From Falsirhodobacter sp051195255 (lineage in GTDB: Bacteria; Pseudomonadota; Alphaproteobacteria; Rhodobacterales; Rhodobacteraceae): a DNA stretch of 64,000 bases. Shown here one piece after another: positions 35,575 to 44,610 of the stretch. The position numbers and the translations under genes were made by a program. Each line of letters opens with the position of its first letter. Positions within the stretch are counted from its first letter, which is position 1. The notes below the pieces were generated by a model that was not told the origin of the DNA, searched no databases, and saw only the letters and a list, made by a program, of their open reading frames with translations. The stretch lies in the NCBI RefSeq assembly GCF_051195255.1, contig NZ_JBNJLK010000003.1:1-64000 (forward strand). The letters are read 5' to 3'.

Positions 35575-35802
35575 TCAGGGCAGGGCATAGCCTCGCCTTT
35601 GGCGCAACCGCGCGATGCGGGTCTGCAGGTCGCGGCAGGCCTCCATGGACCCCGATCCCTTGATCGTGCTGCGCCCCTGCGATCCGATCCGTCCCCATTG
35701 CGCGATCAGCTGGTGGCCCGCGAACAGGTCCGCCTCGATGCGCAGAAGGTAGAAGCGGCAGCAGTTGCGCTGCGGGTCGATCTTTTCAAGATACACGTTC
35801 AT
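35575..35802 (-). CDS. WGR-domain protein
   Basis: This 75-residue stand-alone WGR domain is named for its AQWGRIGSQGRSTIKG motif. The N-terminus MNVYLEKIDPQRNCCRFYLL is also typical. The domain is found in PARPs and in MolR-like proteins and may bind nucleic acid; short bacterial versions have no defined role. The start at 35802 has GAGG 6 nt upstream. It appears monocistronic. Confidence 0.85.
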   Translation of the reverse strand: MNVYLEKIDPQRNCCRFYLLRIEADLFAGHQLIAQWGRIGSQGRSTIKGSGSMEACRDLQTRIARLRQRRGYALP

Positions 35803-35869
35803 GACGGACCTCGTCGCAGCCATGGCGAGGACCAAAGGTAGGCTGCGGCAAGGAAAAGAACAGGAACGC

Positions 35870-35962
35870 TCAGAAGGCCCTTACGATCGTGAACTTGATG
35901 TTGCGGCCCGGCGCGTCGCACGTCACCAGACGCGGGCGGTCGTCGGCGGGGGGAAGGGCCAT
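35870..35962 (-). CDS. possible 30-residue small protein
   Basis: An ATG-initiated frame of 30 codons in the 186-bp gap between WGR and AEC genes reads MALPPADDRPRLVTCDAPGR and ends NIKFTIVRAF. Its GC3-rich codon use resembles real genes, but no ribosome site precedes it. It could be a genuine microprotein or the remnant of a longer gene. Support is weak. Confidence 0.25.
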   Translation of the reverse strand: MALPPADDRPRLVTCDAPGRNIKFTIVRAF

Positions 35963-35988
35963 GAGGTCTTGAGGGGGAGAGTCGCCGG

Positions 35989-36906
35989 ATGACGCTGAAT
36001 GTGTTGCTGGCCCTGATACCGGTCATCCTGCTGATCGGGCTGGGCGCGATCCTTCGGCGGCGGGATTTCGTGAAGGCGGACTTCTGGCCGCAGGCGGAAC
36101 GGCTGGGCTATTACGTCCTGCTGCCCTGCCTGTTCTTCGACAGCCTTGCCACCGCCGATCTGGGCGGCCTTCCCGTGGGGGCGCTGGCCCTGTCGCTTGT
36201 GCTGTCCACGGTGGCGGTGGCGGGCGCGGTCCTGTGCTGCCGGCCGCTGATGCGGATCGACGGTCCGGCCTTCACCTCGGTCTTCCAGGGCTGCGTTCGG
36301 TTCAACAACTATGTGGGCGTCACGCTGGCCGGCGGGCTGTTCGGGGCGCAAGGGGTGGCGCTGGCGGCCGTGTGCAACGCGGCCATCGTTCCCACCGTCA
36401 ACATCCTGTGCGTGCTGGTCTTCGCGCGCTTCGGCTCGGCGCGGCTGACGGCGAAGGGCATCCTGAAACAGATGATCACGAACCCCCTCGTGCTGTCCTC
36501 CTTCGCGGGGATCGCGTTCCAGGCGCTGTCCTTCCCCGTCCCGCCTGGGGTAGAGCCTGCGTTACGCGCGCTGGGCGGTGCCTCGCTTCCCTTGGGGCTG
36601 TTATGCGTGGGTGCGGCGCTGAACTTCGGAACGGCGGGGTGCTGGGCCGGTCCGGTGGCGTCGTCGTCGGTGTTCAAGTTCCTGGTGATGCCGGTGGTGA
36701 CGCTTCTGGTGGCCCGCGCCATGGGGCTGGAAGGACCGGCGCTGACGGTGGCGCTGCTGTTCCAGGTGCTGCCGACCGCGTCCTCGGCCTATATCCTTGC
36801 GCGGCAACTGGGCGGGGACGCGCCGCTGATGGCGGGGATCACGGCGGTGCAGACGGTGATCGCGATGGCCGCGATCCCGCTGATGGTCATGGCCCTGCCG
36901 GTCTAG
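35989..36906 (+). CDS. AEC-family carrier, copy 1
   Basis: This 305-residue inner-membrane protein of the auxin efflux carrier family has about ten hydrophobic segments, with N-terminal LALIPVILLIGLGAILRR and a mid-protein break. Typical segments are QGCVRFNNYVGVTLAGGLFG in the first half and PTASSAYILARQLGGDAPLM in the second. Bacterial members export or import malate, malonate and related anions. Its specificity is unknown, and it has a paralogue at 59036. Confidence 0.85.
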   Translation: MTLNVLLALIPVILLIGLGAILRRRDFVKADFWPQAERLGYYVLLPCLFFDSLATADLGGLPVGALALSLVLSTVAVAGAVLCCRPLMRIDGPAFTSVFQGCVRFNNYVGVTLAGGLFGAQGVALAAVCNAAIVPTVNILCVLVFARFGSARLTAKGILKQMITNPLVLSSFAGIAFQALSFPVPPGVEPALRALGGASLPLGLLCVGAALNFGTAGCWAGPVASSSVFKFLVMPVVTLLVARAMGLEGPALTVALLFQVLPTASSAYILARQLGGDAPLMAGITAVQTVIAMAAIPLMVMALPV

Positions 36907-36972
36907 GCGCGGTGGACGGCGGGTGCCCGAGGGGGTAAGACCGTCCTTCCCCGCACGCAAGGACATGGCACG

Positions 36973-37575
36973 ATGCTTTGGATGATCCGCGACCGAATGA
37001 GGCCGGCCCTGTCGGTGATCGACCTGATCCCCAACATCCACCGCACCCCGGCGCTGGCCGCCTTGCGCAAGGCCGCGCTGGACGGGCGCACCCACACGCT
37101 GCGCCTGTCGGCCGAGGATCGGGAACTGGCCTTCTATGACGCGCCGGTGGCGCTGGTGTCGCCCATCGGCGGGCGCCTGCTGCTGACGCTATATCGCGAA
37201 GGGCGGCTGAAGCTGAAGAAGCCGCCCACCCCCCGCCTGCCGGCGCTGGAGGCCTATGTCGCCACGGAACCCGCCTTCCGCGCCGAAGTGGCCGCCCTGC
37301 TGGAGGTGGAGGAGGCGCGCAACCGCCGCATGGCCGACATCATCGCCGACCCCGCCTGCGCGCGGCCCGAGGAGTTGACCCCCAAGCTGATCGACCGCGT
37401 CCTTGGCGCGCATCTGGGGCATGGGGTGACGGGCAGCCTGGAAATCGCGGGCCTTGTCTGCCACCGCACCCGTGTGGCCCCGCCCGAGGAGGATGTGGCG
37501 CGGCAACGTGCCGAAGATCGGGTGCTGTGCTGGTGGGTGGACGGCGAAGGCCGTCGGCAGGGCGACGCCCTCTAA
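36973..37575 (+). CDS. hypothetical protein
   Basis: This 200-residue soluble protein is not recognised. It begins MLWMIRDRMRPALSVIDLIP and contains AALRKAALDGRTHTLRLSAE, a Pro-rich linker (KLKKPPTPRLPALEAYVATE) and a C-terminal half rich in Arg and Glu ending VLCWWVDGEG. No signal peptide, membrane segment or catalytic motif is seen. Coding character is good, and it is followed by the second TSUP gene after 64 bp. Confidence 0.65.
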   Translation: MLWMIRDRMRPALSVIDLIPNIHRTPALAALRKAALDGRTHTLRLSAEDRELAFYDAPVALVSPIGGRLLLTLYREGRLKLKKPPTPRLPALEAYVATEPAFRAEVAALLEVEEARNRRMADIIADPACARPEELTPKLIDRVLGAHLGHGVTGSLEIAGLVCHRTRVAPPEEDVARQRAEDRVLCWWVDGEGRRQGDAL

Positions 37576-37639
37576 GCGGATCGACTTCGGCCGCGCCCCC
37601 GCCTATCGTCCACGGTGGGTGGAGGAGGATGCGACGACG

Positions 37640-38374
37640 ATGACGGAAGTGCTGCTTCTGATGGCGGGCCTGCTGAGCGGGGCCGTGAACACGCTTGCCG
37701 GTGGGGGATCGTTCATCATGATGCCCACGCTGATCCTGGCGGGCGTGCCGCCGCTGCTGGCCAATGCCACCAACACCTATGCCGCGCTTCCGGGCTATGT
37801 CAGCGGGGCGGCGGGGTTCTGGCCCGCGATCCGGCAGCATCGCAAACGGCTGCTGCCTTATTCGCTGGTGGCAATTCTGTTCGGTTGGCTGGGGGCGGAG
37901 CTGCTTCTGGTCGTGTCGGACGAACAGTTCGCGCAAATCGTGCCGTGGCTGATGCTGGTGGCCGTGCTGCTGTTCGCCTTCGGCAAGCAGGTCAGCGCCG
38001 CGATGCAGCGGGTGCGCGGCGGGCATGTGGTGGTCTGGCTGTTTCTGGCGGCGGTCTGCGTCTATGGCGGATTCTTCAACGCGGGGCTGGGGATCCTGCT
38101 GCTGGCCTTTCTGGCCTTGGCCGGGGTGGCGGACCTGAACGCGATGAACGGGCTGAAGCTGTGGATCTCCGCGCTCGTGGCGCTGGTGGCGGTGATCAAG
38201 TTCGCGCTGGGCGGGGTGATCGCATGGTATTACGGCACGATCGGCTTGGTGGGGGTCACGCTGGGGGGCTATGCCGCCACGCAGATCGCGCATCTGATCC
38301 CGGCAAAGGCCCTGCGGATCGCGATCATCCTGTATGGCATCGGGATGACCGGCTGGTTCTTCTGGAAGCTGTGA
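37640..38374 (+). CDS. TSUP-family (TauE/SafE) transporter, copy 2
   Basis: This is a 244-residue membrane protein of the same family as 34814 but clearly diverged. First repeat: VNTLAGGGSFIMMPTLIL with NATNTYAALPGYVSGAAGFW. Second repeat: VYGGFFNAGLGILLLAFLAL with NAMNGLKLWISALVALVAV. GGAGGAGG lies upstream of the ATG at 37640 at a longish 12-nt spacing. It converges on the TRAP operon. Confidence 0.87.
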   Translation: MTEVLLLMAGLLSGAVNTLAGGGSFIMMPTLILAGVPPLLANATNTYAALPGYVSGAAGFWPAIRQHRKRLLPYSLVAILFGWLGAELLLVVSDEQFAQIVPWLMLVAVLLFAFGKQVSAAMQRVRGGHVVVWLFLAAVCVYGGFFNAGLGILLLAFLALAGVADLNAMNGLKLWISALVALVAVIKFALGGVIAWYYGTIGLVGVTLGGYAATQIAHLIPAKALRIAIILYGIGMTGWFFWKL

Positions 38375-38375
38375 A

Positions 38376-38397
38376 GGCTCCGGATCTCTCCGGAGCC
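38376..38397. terminator. stem-loop between convergent TSUP and TRAP genes
   Basis: An 8-bp stem (38376-38383 with 38390-38397) and a 6-nt loop lie right after the TSUP stop and 9 nt before the takP-like stop. T-tracts are poor on both strands. Confidence 0.5.
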
Positions 38398-38405
38398 CTG
38401 CGGGG

Positions 38406-39506
38406 TCACTGACCGGCGGCCTGCGCACCGAAGACGTAGCTGTCATAGCTGTATTCGGCCACGCGGAACCATTCGAAGCCCTGGTCGCGGAACGTCTTCC
38501 AGCCGGGATAGATCGCGGCCCATTCGGGGAAGCGTTCGGAATATTCGGCGTAAAGCTCGAACGTGGCCTTGTAGGCGGCCTGCATCACGTCGGCGGGCAG
38601 GGGGCGAAGCTGCGCGCCCTTGCCGACCAGCGACCGGATCGCCGCCATGTTCTTGGCGTCGTACAGCGACTGCATGTTGATGTTCGCGGCCTTGCAGGCG
38701 GTGTCCAGCGCGGCCTTGTATTCTTCGGGCAGCGCCTCGTGCTGCTGCTTGTTGATGAAGAAGTGGATGGTCAGCCCACCCTCCCAGAAGGCCGGATAAT
38801 AGTAGTAGGGCGCGATCTGGTAGAAGCCGAGCCGTTCGTCGTCATAGGGCCCGATCCATTCGGCGGCGTCGATGGTGCCGCGCTCCAGCGCGGGATAAAT
38901 GTCGCCGCCCGGAAGCTGCTGCGGCACGACGCCCAGACGCGACATCACCTCGCCCGCGACGCCGGCGATCCGCATCTTCACGCCCTTCAGGTCGGCCAGG
39001 CTCGTGATCTCGTTCCGGTACCAGCCGCCCATCTGCGCGCCGGTGCCGCCGCCCGGCTTGCCGAGGATGCCATAGGCGGACAGGAAGTTGTCATAGGCCT
39101 CGTTCCCGCCGCCGTGGTACAGCCACGCGTTCTGCAGGCGGGAATTCAGGCCGAAGGGGATGGCCGACCCGATGGCGAAGGTCGGGTTCTTGCCGGTGAA
39201 GTAGTAGCCGCAGGTGTGCGCGATCTCCACCGTGTTGGACTGCACGGCGTCGATGGCCTGCGGGCCGGGCACCAGTTCGCCCGCCTGGAAGACCTGGATC
39301 TGGAACTTCCCGCCCGTCATGGCCTTCACCGCCTCGGCCATGACGACGGCGCCGCCATAGATGGTGTCGAGGTTGTTGGGGAAGCCCGAGGTCAGGCGCC
39401 AGCGCACCTCGGGCAGGGCCTGGGCGAGGGCGGGGCTGGCGAGCCCGGCGGCGGCCACCCCGGCCACCCCCGTGCGGGTCAGGAACTTGCGGCGGTCGAT
39501 GGTCAT
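38406..39506 (-). CDS. takP: TRAP transporter periplasmic binding protein (TakP-like)
   Basis: This 366-residue DctP-family solute receptor resembles Rhodobacter sphaeroides TakP, which binds 2-oxo acids such as pyruvate. It has a Tat-type signal (RRKFL near the start, cleaved near PALAQ). TakP-like segments are WRLTSGFPNNLDTIYGGA, HTCGYYFTGKNPTFAIGSA, AQMGGWYRNEI, VVPQQLPGGDIYPALERGTI and DAAEWIGPYDDERLGF with YYYYPAFWEGG. GGGAGG precedes the ATG at 39506. It is the last gene of the dctQ-dctM-takP operon. Confidence 0.88.
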   Translation of the reverse strand: MTIDRRKFLTRTGVAGVAAAGLASPALAQALPEVRWRLTSGFPNNLDTIYGGAVVMAEAVKAMTGGKFQIQVFQAGELVPGPQAIDAVQSNTVEIAHTCGYYFTGKNPTFAIGSAIPFGLNSRLQNAWLYHGGGNEAYDNFLSAYGILGKPGGGTGAQMGGWYRNEITSLADLKGVKMRIAGVAGEVMSRLGVVPQQLPGGDIYPALERGTIDAAEWIGPYDDERLGFYQIAPYYYYPAFWEGGLTIHFFINKQQHEALPEEYKAALDTACKAANINMQSLYDAKNMAAIRSLVGKGAQLRPLPADVMQAAYKATFELYAEYSERFPEWAAIYPGWKTFRDQGFEWFRVAEYSYDSYVFGAQAAGQ

Positions 39507-39528
39507 GTGTTTCCTCCCAAAAACAGTG

Positions 39529-41058
39529 TCATTGTTGTGGCGCACCGAAACTGGGCGGCGCGGGCGGGGCAAAGGTGGGCGCGGGGCTGGCCGGCCCGCC
39601 GAAGCTGGGGGCGGGGGCCGGGCCGTAGGGATTGACCGCGCCGGGCATGGGCACGTTCAGCTGGATCGTGGCCGGATCCACCGCCGCCGCGCCGGACTTG
39701 TAGTGGGTGACCATCTGCGGGAAGGCCAGGACCAGCACCACCATCGCCAGCTGGATCACGAGGAACGGGATCGCCCCCATGTAGATCTGCCCCGAGGTGA
39801 CGGGCTGGATCGTGGCCCCCGTCACCTTGTCGCGGTAGGCGCGCGTCGGGGCCACCGATCGCAGGAAATACAGCGAGAAGCCGAAGGGCGGATGCATGAA
39901 CGAGGTCTGCATGTTGATCGCCAGCATCACCCCGAACCAGATCAGGTCGATGCCCAGTGCGTCCGCCACCGGGGCCAGCAGCGGGATGATGATGAAGGCC
40001 AGTTCGAAATAGTCGAGGAAGAAGGCCAGGAAGAACACCAGAAGGTTGGCCACAATCAGGAAGCCCAGCACCCCCCCGGGGATGGAGGTCATCAGGTGTT
40101 CGACCCACACATGCCCGTTCACCCCGTAGAAGGTCAGCGAGAAGACTCGCGCGCCCAGAAGGATGAACAGCACGAAGGCCGACAGCCGCGCGGTGGAATA
40201 GAGCGACTGGCGCAGCAGGTCCATTGTCAGCCGGCCGTTCATCGCGGCAAGGATCAGCGCGCCCACGGCGCCCATGGCACCCCCTTCGGTGGGTGTGGCG
40301 ATGCCGAAGAAGATCGTGCCCAGCACCAGGAAGATCAGGATCAGCGGCGGCACGAGCGAGGTGAGCACGCGGCCCGCCAGCTTCCAGCCGCGCAGGGTCC
40401 GCGCCTCGGCTGGCAGGGCGGGAACCTTCTGCGGGCTGACGATCGCGGTGATGGCGATGAAGGCGGCATAGGCGGCCACCAGCATCAGGCCGGGCACCAG
40501 CGCGCCCTTGTACATGTCGCCCACCGACCGGCCCAGCTGGTCGGCGAGGATGATCAGCACAAGGCTGGGCGGGATGATCTGCGCCAACGTGCCCGAGGCC
40601 GCGATGGTGCCCGCCGCGACCCGCCGGTCATAGCCGTAGCGCAGCATGATCGGCAGGCTGATCAGCCCCATGGAGATGACGGAGGCCGCGACGACCCCCG
40701 TGGTGGCGGCCAGAAGCGCGCCCACCAGGATCACGGCAAAGGCGATCCCGCCCCGCACCGGCCCGAACAGCTGGCCCACGGTGTCCAGCAGCTTTTCCGC
40801 CATGCCCGACCGTTCCAGGATCAGGCCCATGAAAGTGAAGAAGGGGATGGCCAGCAATGTCTCGTTCGACATCTGGCCGAAGATGCGGTCGGGGATGGCC
40901 TGGAACAGGTTGATGGGCAGAAGCCCCATCTCGATCCCGATGAAGCCGAAGACGAAGCCCACGAAGGCCAGCGCAAAGGCCACGGGATAGCCGATCAGAA
41001 GCACCACGATCAGCGACAGGAACATGATCGGGGCGAGGTTGTCCGCAAGGAAGCTCAT
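39529..41058 (-). CDS. dctM: TRAP transporter large permease (DctM)
   Basis: This 509-residue membrane subunit of the TRAP transporter couples Na+ flow to uptake of the receptor's ligand. Family segments are IPFFTFMGLILERSGMAEKL, ASGTLAQIIPPSLVLIILAD, ATPTEGGAMGAVGALILA and LDYFELAFIIIPLLAPVADA. Twelve or so hydrophobic stretches are present. The last about 30 residues form a Pro/Ala/Phe/Gly-rich tail (APSFGGPASPAPTFAPP...), which is not part of the usual fold. Its start follows the dctQ stop by 1 nt. Confidence 0.92.
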   Translation of the reverse strand: MSFLADNLAPIMFLSLIVVLLIGYPVAFALAFVGFVFGFIGIEMGLLPINLFQAIPDRIFGQMSNETLLAIPFFTFMGLILERSGMAEKLLDTVGQLFGPVRGGIAFAVILVGALLAATTGVVAASVISMGLISLPIMLRYGYDRRVAAGTIAASGTLAQIIPPSLVLIILADQLGRSVGDMYKGALVPGLMLVAAYAAFIAITAIVSPQKVPALPAEARTLRGWKLAGRVLTSLVPPLILIFLVLGTIFFGIATPTEGGAMGAVGALILAAMNGRLTMDLLRQSLYSTARLSAFVLFILLGARVFSLTFYGVNGHVWVEHLMTSIPGGVLGFLIVANLLVFFLAFFLDYFELAFIIIPLLAPVADALGIDLIWFGVMLAINMQTSFMHPPFGFSLYFLRSVAPTRAYRDKVTGATIQPVTSGQIYMGAIPFLVIQLAMVVLVLAFPQMVTHYKSGAAAVDPATIQLNVPMPGAVNPYGPAPAPSFGGPASPAPTFAPPAPPSFGAPQQ

Positions 41059-41059
41059 G

Positions 41060-41608
41060 TCACAGCCTCGCCGCTTCGGCGTCGGCCACGAGGACCGGAT
41101 CGGGAATGACCCCGCGCAGGATCGCGATGCGCTTGATCAGTTCGGACAGGCCCTGAAGCGCCAGAAGGCCGAAGCCGATGGGGATCAGGATCCAGACGGG
41201 CCACTGGATAAGGCCGCCGGTGTTGTTCGACACCTCGCCCGAGGCGATCTTGGCCGCGACGACCGGCCAGGACAGCCAGATGGTGATGAGGCAGAAGGGG
41301 AACAGGAAGAAGATCGTGCCCAGCACCTCCACCCACAGCTGCTTGCGGCGCGACAGGGTGCTGTAAAGCAGGTCGACCTTCACATGCTCGTTCGCCAGAA
41401 GCGTGTAGCCGGCGGCCAGAAGGAACACGGCGGAAAACAGGTACCACTGCGCCTCCAGCCAGGCGTTGGAGCTTACGGAGAACACCTTCCGCATCACCGC
41501 GTTGATCGCGCTGATCAGCACGGCCGCAAGGATCAGCCACGAGGCCGCCTTGCCGATGATCGTGTTCAGCTGGTCGATGCGCCGCGACAGCGCCAATAGA
41601 ATCCTCAT
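41060..41608 (-). CDS. dctQ: TRAP transporter small permease (DctQ)
   Basis: This 182-residue membrane subunit has the DctQ four-segment plan: SWLILAAVLISAINAVMRKV first, then EAQWYLFSAVFLLAAGYTLL with NEHVKVDLLY, followed by two more segments. It bridges receptor and large permease. It is the first gene of the operon, with the promoter expected in the 253-bp region up to 41861. Confidence 0.92.
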   Translation of the reverse strand: MRILLALSRRIDQLNTIIGKAASWLILAAVLISAINAVMRKVFSVSSNAWLEAQWYLFSAVFLLAAGYTLLANEHVKVDLLYSTLSRRKQLWVEVLGTIFFLFPFCLITIWLSWPVVAAKIASGEVSNNTGGLIQWPVWILIPIGFGLLALQGLSELIKRIAILRGVIPDPVLVADAEAARL

Positions 41609-41827
41609 GTCCCCTCCCTGACGGACCCCGCACCCCGCGCCTCCTCGCGCTGTTGTGGGTGCGATCCTGCGGAAAGCTTATGGAGTGGCCGGGACTCGGG
41701 CAAGACAAAGCTTCGGGCGGAAGGGCGGCTTGCGCGGCCGCGGTCGCGGGCAGAAAAGATCCTGCGATGCGATCGCCCCTTGTTGTTTCCGTTTCTCCGG
41801 GAAAGGACGTGCTTGTTTTTCGGGACG

Positions 41828-41857
41828 GACGGGCCCCCCCTGGAATGGCGGCCCGTC
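41828..41857 (-). terminator. stem-loop after the nitrate/sulfonate-type ABC operon
   Basis: An 8-bp stem (41828-41835 with 41850-41857) lies just past the stop of the ABC binding-protein gene. No T-run follows on the minus strand. The rest of 41609-41861 shows no gene. Confidence 0.4.
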
Positions 41858-41861
41858 GGGA

Positions 41862-42851
41862 TTATTGACTCGTCTTCTCGACGAAGGCGTTCGTGTAGGT
41901 CTTGGACACGTCGATCCCGGCCGCCGCGATTTCCGGAGAGTTGAACTGCATCACCTTCAGCACGGCTTCGGCCGCCGCCGGATCCATGACGCCATCGGTG
42001 GAGATCATCTCCATGCTGGCTTTCAGGGATTCGATGTAAAGCTCGGGGTCGCCGATCAGGTTCTCGGGCATCTGGGCCGCGATCTCCGCAGGATCGGTGT
42101 CGTGGATGTAGTGCAGCGTGTCCACGATGGCCGCGGCCAGGGCCTGTGTTTCCCCGGGGTGCTCGTCGATCCATTCCTGACGGGTGTAAAGCGCGCCGCC
42201 GGCATAATCGGCCCCGAACAGGGTGCGGGTGTCGGCTTCCTGCCGCGTGTCGATCAGCAGCTTCAGGTCGGGGTTCAGGTTCTTCAGTTGGGTGATCGCG
42301 GGATCCAGCGTCATCGCCGCGTCGATGCGGCCCTGTTCCAGCGCCGCGACCGACGTCGCCCCCACGCCCACGCCCACGACGGAGGCCGCGTCGGGCTTCA
42401 GCCCTTCGCGCGCCAGCAGGTATTTCAGGAAGAAGTCGGTGGAGGATCCGGGCGCCGACACGCCGACCGTGCGGCCTTCCAGATCCTTGACGGACGTGAT
42501 CTCCCCCTCCTTGCCCGGCGCCACGGTCAGGGCAATGCCGGGCAGACGGTCCAGCACCACGAAGGCCGACATCGCCTGCTGCTTCGCGGCGAGGCTGATC
42601 GTGTGTTCGTAATAGCCCGACACCACGTCGGCACTGCCGCCGACCACGGCCTTCAAGGCGGCGGAACCGCCCTTGAAGTCGATCAGCTCCACATCCACGC
42701 CGTGCTTTTCGAAATGGCCCAGCTCTGCCGCCAGAACGGTGGGCAGATAGCAGATGCAGCTGCTGCCCCCGACCGCGATCCGGACCGTGTCCGCCGCCGC
42801 CGGAAGCGCGCTGGCCAGCAATGCGGCCAGGATGGGTCCCGTCAGTTTCAT
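41862..42851 (-). CDS. nitrate/sulfonate/thiamine-precursor-type ABC binding protein
   Basis: This 329-residue NMT1/SsuA-like periplasmic receptor has a Sec signal ending at LPAAADTV. The binding-site segments are VGGSSCICYLPTVLAAELGH, FKGGSAALKAVVGGSADVVS and VGVSAPGSSTDFFLKYLLAR. The family imports sulfonates, nitrate, pyrimidine precursors or aromatic acids; which one is not evident. GGGGAG precedes the ATG. It is the last gene of a three-gene operon (ATPase, permease, receptor). Confidence 0.85.
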   Translation of the reverse strand: MKLTGPILAALLASALPAAADTVRIAVGGSSCICYLPTVLAAELGHFEKHGVDVELIDFKGGSAALKAVVGGSADVVSGYYEHTISLAAKQQAMSAFVVLDRLPGIALTVAPGKEGEITSVKDLEGRTVGVSAPGSSTDFFLKYLLAREGLKPDAASVVGVGVGATSVAALEQGRIDAAMTLDPAITQLKNLNPDLKLLIDTRQEADTRTLFGADYAGGALYTRQEWIDEHPGETQALAAAIVDTLHYIHDTDPAEIAAQMPENLIGDPELYIESLKASMEMISTDGVMDPAAAEAVLKVMQFNSPEIAAAGIDVSKTYTNAFVEKTSQ

Positions 42852-42874
42852 GGTGTCTCCCCCCTTGTTTGAAA

Positions 42875-43660
42875 TCAATGATGCCCGTCGTGATCGGGCT
42901 GCCAGACCAGCAGCCGTCGTTCGACCAGCGTCACCAGCCCGTCGATGATCAGGACGAAGGCCGACAGCACGAACATGCCGGCGAAGACGCCTGCGATGTC
43001 GAACATCCCCTCGGCCTGCGCGATCAGGTAACCAAGGCCGGCCGCGGATCCGAGATATTCGCCCACCACCGCGCCCACGACGGCGAAGCCGATCGACACG
43101 TGCAGGGACGAAAACACCCAGCTGAGCGCGGAGGGCAGGTAGACGTGACGCAGAAGCTGCCGTTCCGTCATGCCCAGCATGCGCGCGTTCTGCAGCACGG
43201 TGCGGTTCACCTCCTTCACGCCTTGATAGACGTTGAAGAACACGATGAAGAAGACCAGCGTTACCCCCAGCGCGACCTTGGACCAGATGCCCAGCCCGAA
43301 CCACAGCGTGAAGATCGGCGCCAGCACGACGCGGGGCAGGGCGTTGGCGGCCTTGACGTAGGGGTCGAAGACGGCGGCCGTGCGCGGACGCCTTGCCAGC
43401 CAGAAGCCGAGGATCAGCGCCGCCACCGTGCCGATGATGAAGGCCAGGGCCGCCTCCACCAGCGTGATCCAGAGGTGATACCAGATCTCTCCGCTGGAGA
43501 ACCAGGTGACGATCTGGCGCGCCACGTCGAGGGGGGTGGAGAAGAAGAACTGCGTCCGCGCCGGATCCCCGAACAGCGACGTGTTGGTCAGCACCCACCA
43601 GAAGGCGATGGCAAGGATCGCGACAAGCGCCTGAAGCGCCAGAAGGCGGCTGCGGGTCAT
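42875..43660 (-). CDS. nitrate/sulfonate-type ABC permease (SsuC/TauC-like)
   Basis: This 261-residue inner-membrane permease of the nitrate/taurine family has about six hydrophobic segments. The cytoplasmic EAA-type loop is NARMLGMTERQLLRHVYLPS. The conserved segment PRVVLAPIFTLWFGLGIWSK precedes it. The start overlaps the ATPase stop by 4 nt. Confidence 0.9.
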   Translation of the reverse strand: MTRSRLLALQALVAILAIAFWWVLTNTSLFGDPARTQFFFSTPLDVARQIVTWFSSGEIWYHLWITLVEAALAFIIGTVAALILGFWLARRPRTAAVFDPYVKAANALPRVVLAPIFTLWFGLGIWSKVALGVTLVFFIVFFNVYQGVKEVNRTVLQNARMLGMTERQLLRHVYLPSALSWVFSSLHVSIGFAVVGAVVGEYLGSAAGLGYLIAQAEGMFDIAGVFAGMFVLSAFVLIIDGLVTLVERRLLVWQPDHDGHH

Positions 43661-44460
43661 CGGGCGGGCTCCTTCACGGCATAGGCTTTCAGCACCTGGT
43701 CTTTCAGCAGATGCCAGATGTCCCGGTGGATGTTCTGGAACTCGGCCGTCAGCTTGATTTCGGACACGTCGCGGGGGCGTTCCAGCGGGATCGGGAAATC
43801 GCCGATGATGCGCGCGTCGGGGCCGGTGGACAGGATCACGACGCGGTCGGACAGCGAGATCGCTTCCTCCAGATCATGGGTGACGAACAGCACGGCCTTG
43901 CGATCCTGCTGCCACAGGTCCAGCAGCAGGTCGCCCATGATCAGCCGGGTCTGGGCGTCCAAGGGGCCGAAGGGTTCGTCCATCAGCAGGATTGCCGGAT
44001 CGCGGATCAGGACCTGCGCCATCGCCACGCGCTTGCGCTGCCCGCCCGACAGCATGTGCGGATACCGGTCGCCGAAACCATGAAGCCCGACGCGCGTCAG
44101 CCAGGCGTCGGCCTGCGCCAGCGCCTCGCGCCGGGGCGTGCCGGCGATTTCCAAGGAAATGGCGACGTTGTCGCGGGCCGTTTTCCACGGCATCAGCGCG
44201 TCGGCCTGAAAGAGGTAGCCCGCGCGGCGGTTCAGCCCGTCCAGCGGCTTCCCCTCGATCAGGACGGTTCCGGCGGACGGGCGCAGCAGGCCGGCGGCGG
44301 CGTTCAGCAGCGTCGATTTGCCCGATCCCGTCGGGCCGACGATGGCCACGAATTCCCCGGCCGCCACGCTCAGATCGGCGCCGGCCACCGCGCGGAACGG
44401 CGGCCTCCCACTGACCGAGAAGCTGATATCGACCTGTTTCAGCTGGACAGCAGACTGCAT
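43657..44460 (-). CDS. nitrate/sulfonate-type ABC ATPase (SsuB/TauB-like)
   Basis: This 267-residue ATPase has Walker A GPTGSGKST at 42-50, LSGGQRKRVAMAQ, Walker B ILLMDEPFGPLD and the switch His in FVTHDLEEA. It is the first gene of the ABC operon; the 150-bp region up to the DUF305 gene should hold its promoter. No operator was recognised. Confidence 0.92.
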   Translation of the reverse strand: MQSAVQLKQVDISFSVSGRPPFRAVAGADLSVAAGEFVAIVGPTGSGKSTLLNAAAGLLRPSAGTVLIEGKPLDGLNRRAGYLFQADALMPWKTARDNVAISLEIAGTPRREALAQADAWLTRVGLHGFGDRYPHMLSGGQRKRVAMAQVLIRDPAILLMDEPFGPLDAQTRLIMGDLLLDLWQQDRKAVLFVTHDLEEAISLSDRVVILSTGPDARIIGDFPIPLERPRDVSEIKLTAEFQNIHRDIWHLLKDQVLKAYAVKEPAR

Positions 44461-44610
44461 TCCGGCCCGATCCCGAATTATTCTTGTCCTACGAACCCCT
44501 AAGGCCCTCTTTCCGTCTGCACAACCCCGAGTTTCAGTAATAATATTGCTTTGGCCGCGCTGTGCCGTTACGGCGCGTCGCTGCCGTTCCGCTTGGCGAC
44601 GGTCATCTGC

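Noticed and set aside
35864..35890. Another GGAAC in an intergenic region
   Set aside because: No CGTT or near-match follows at a 16-17-nt spacing, so it is not counted as an EcfG-type promoter.
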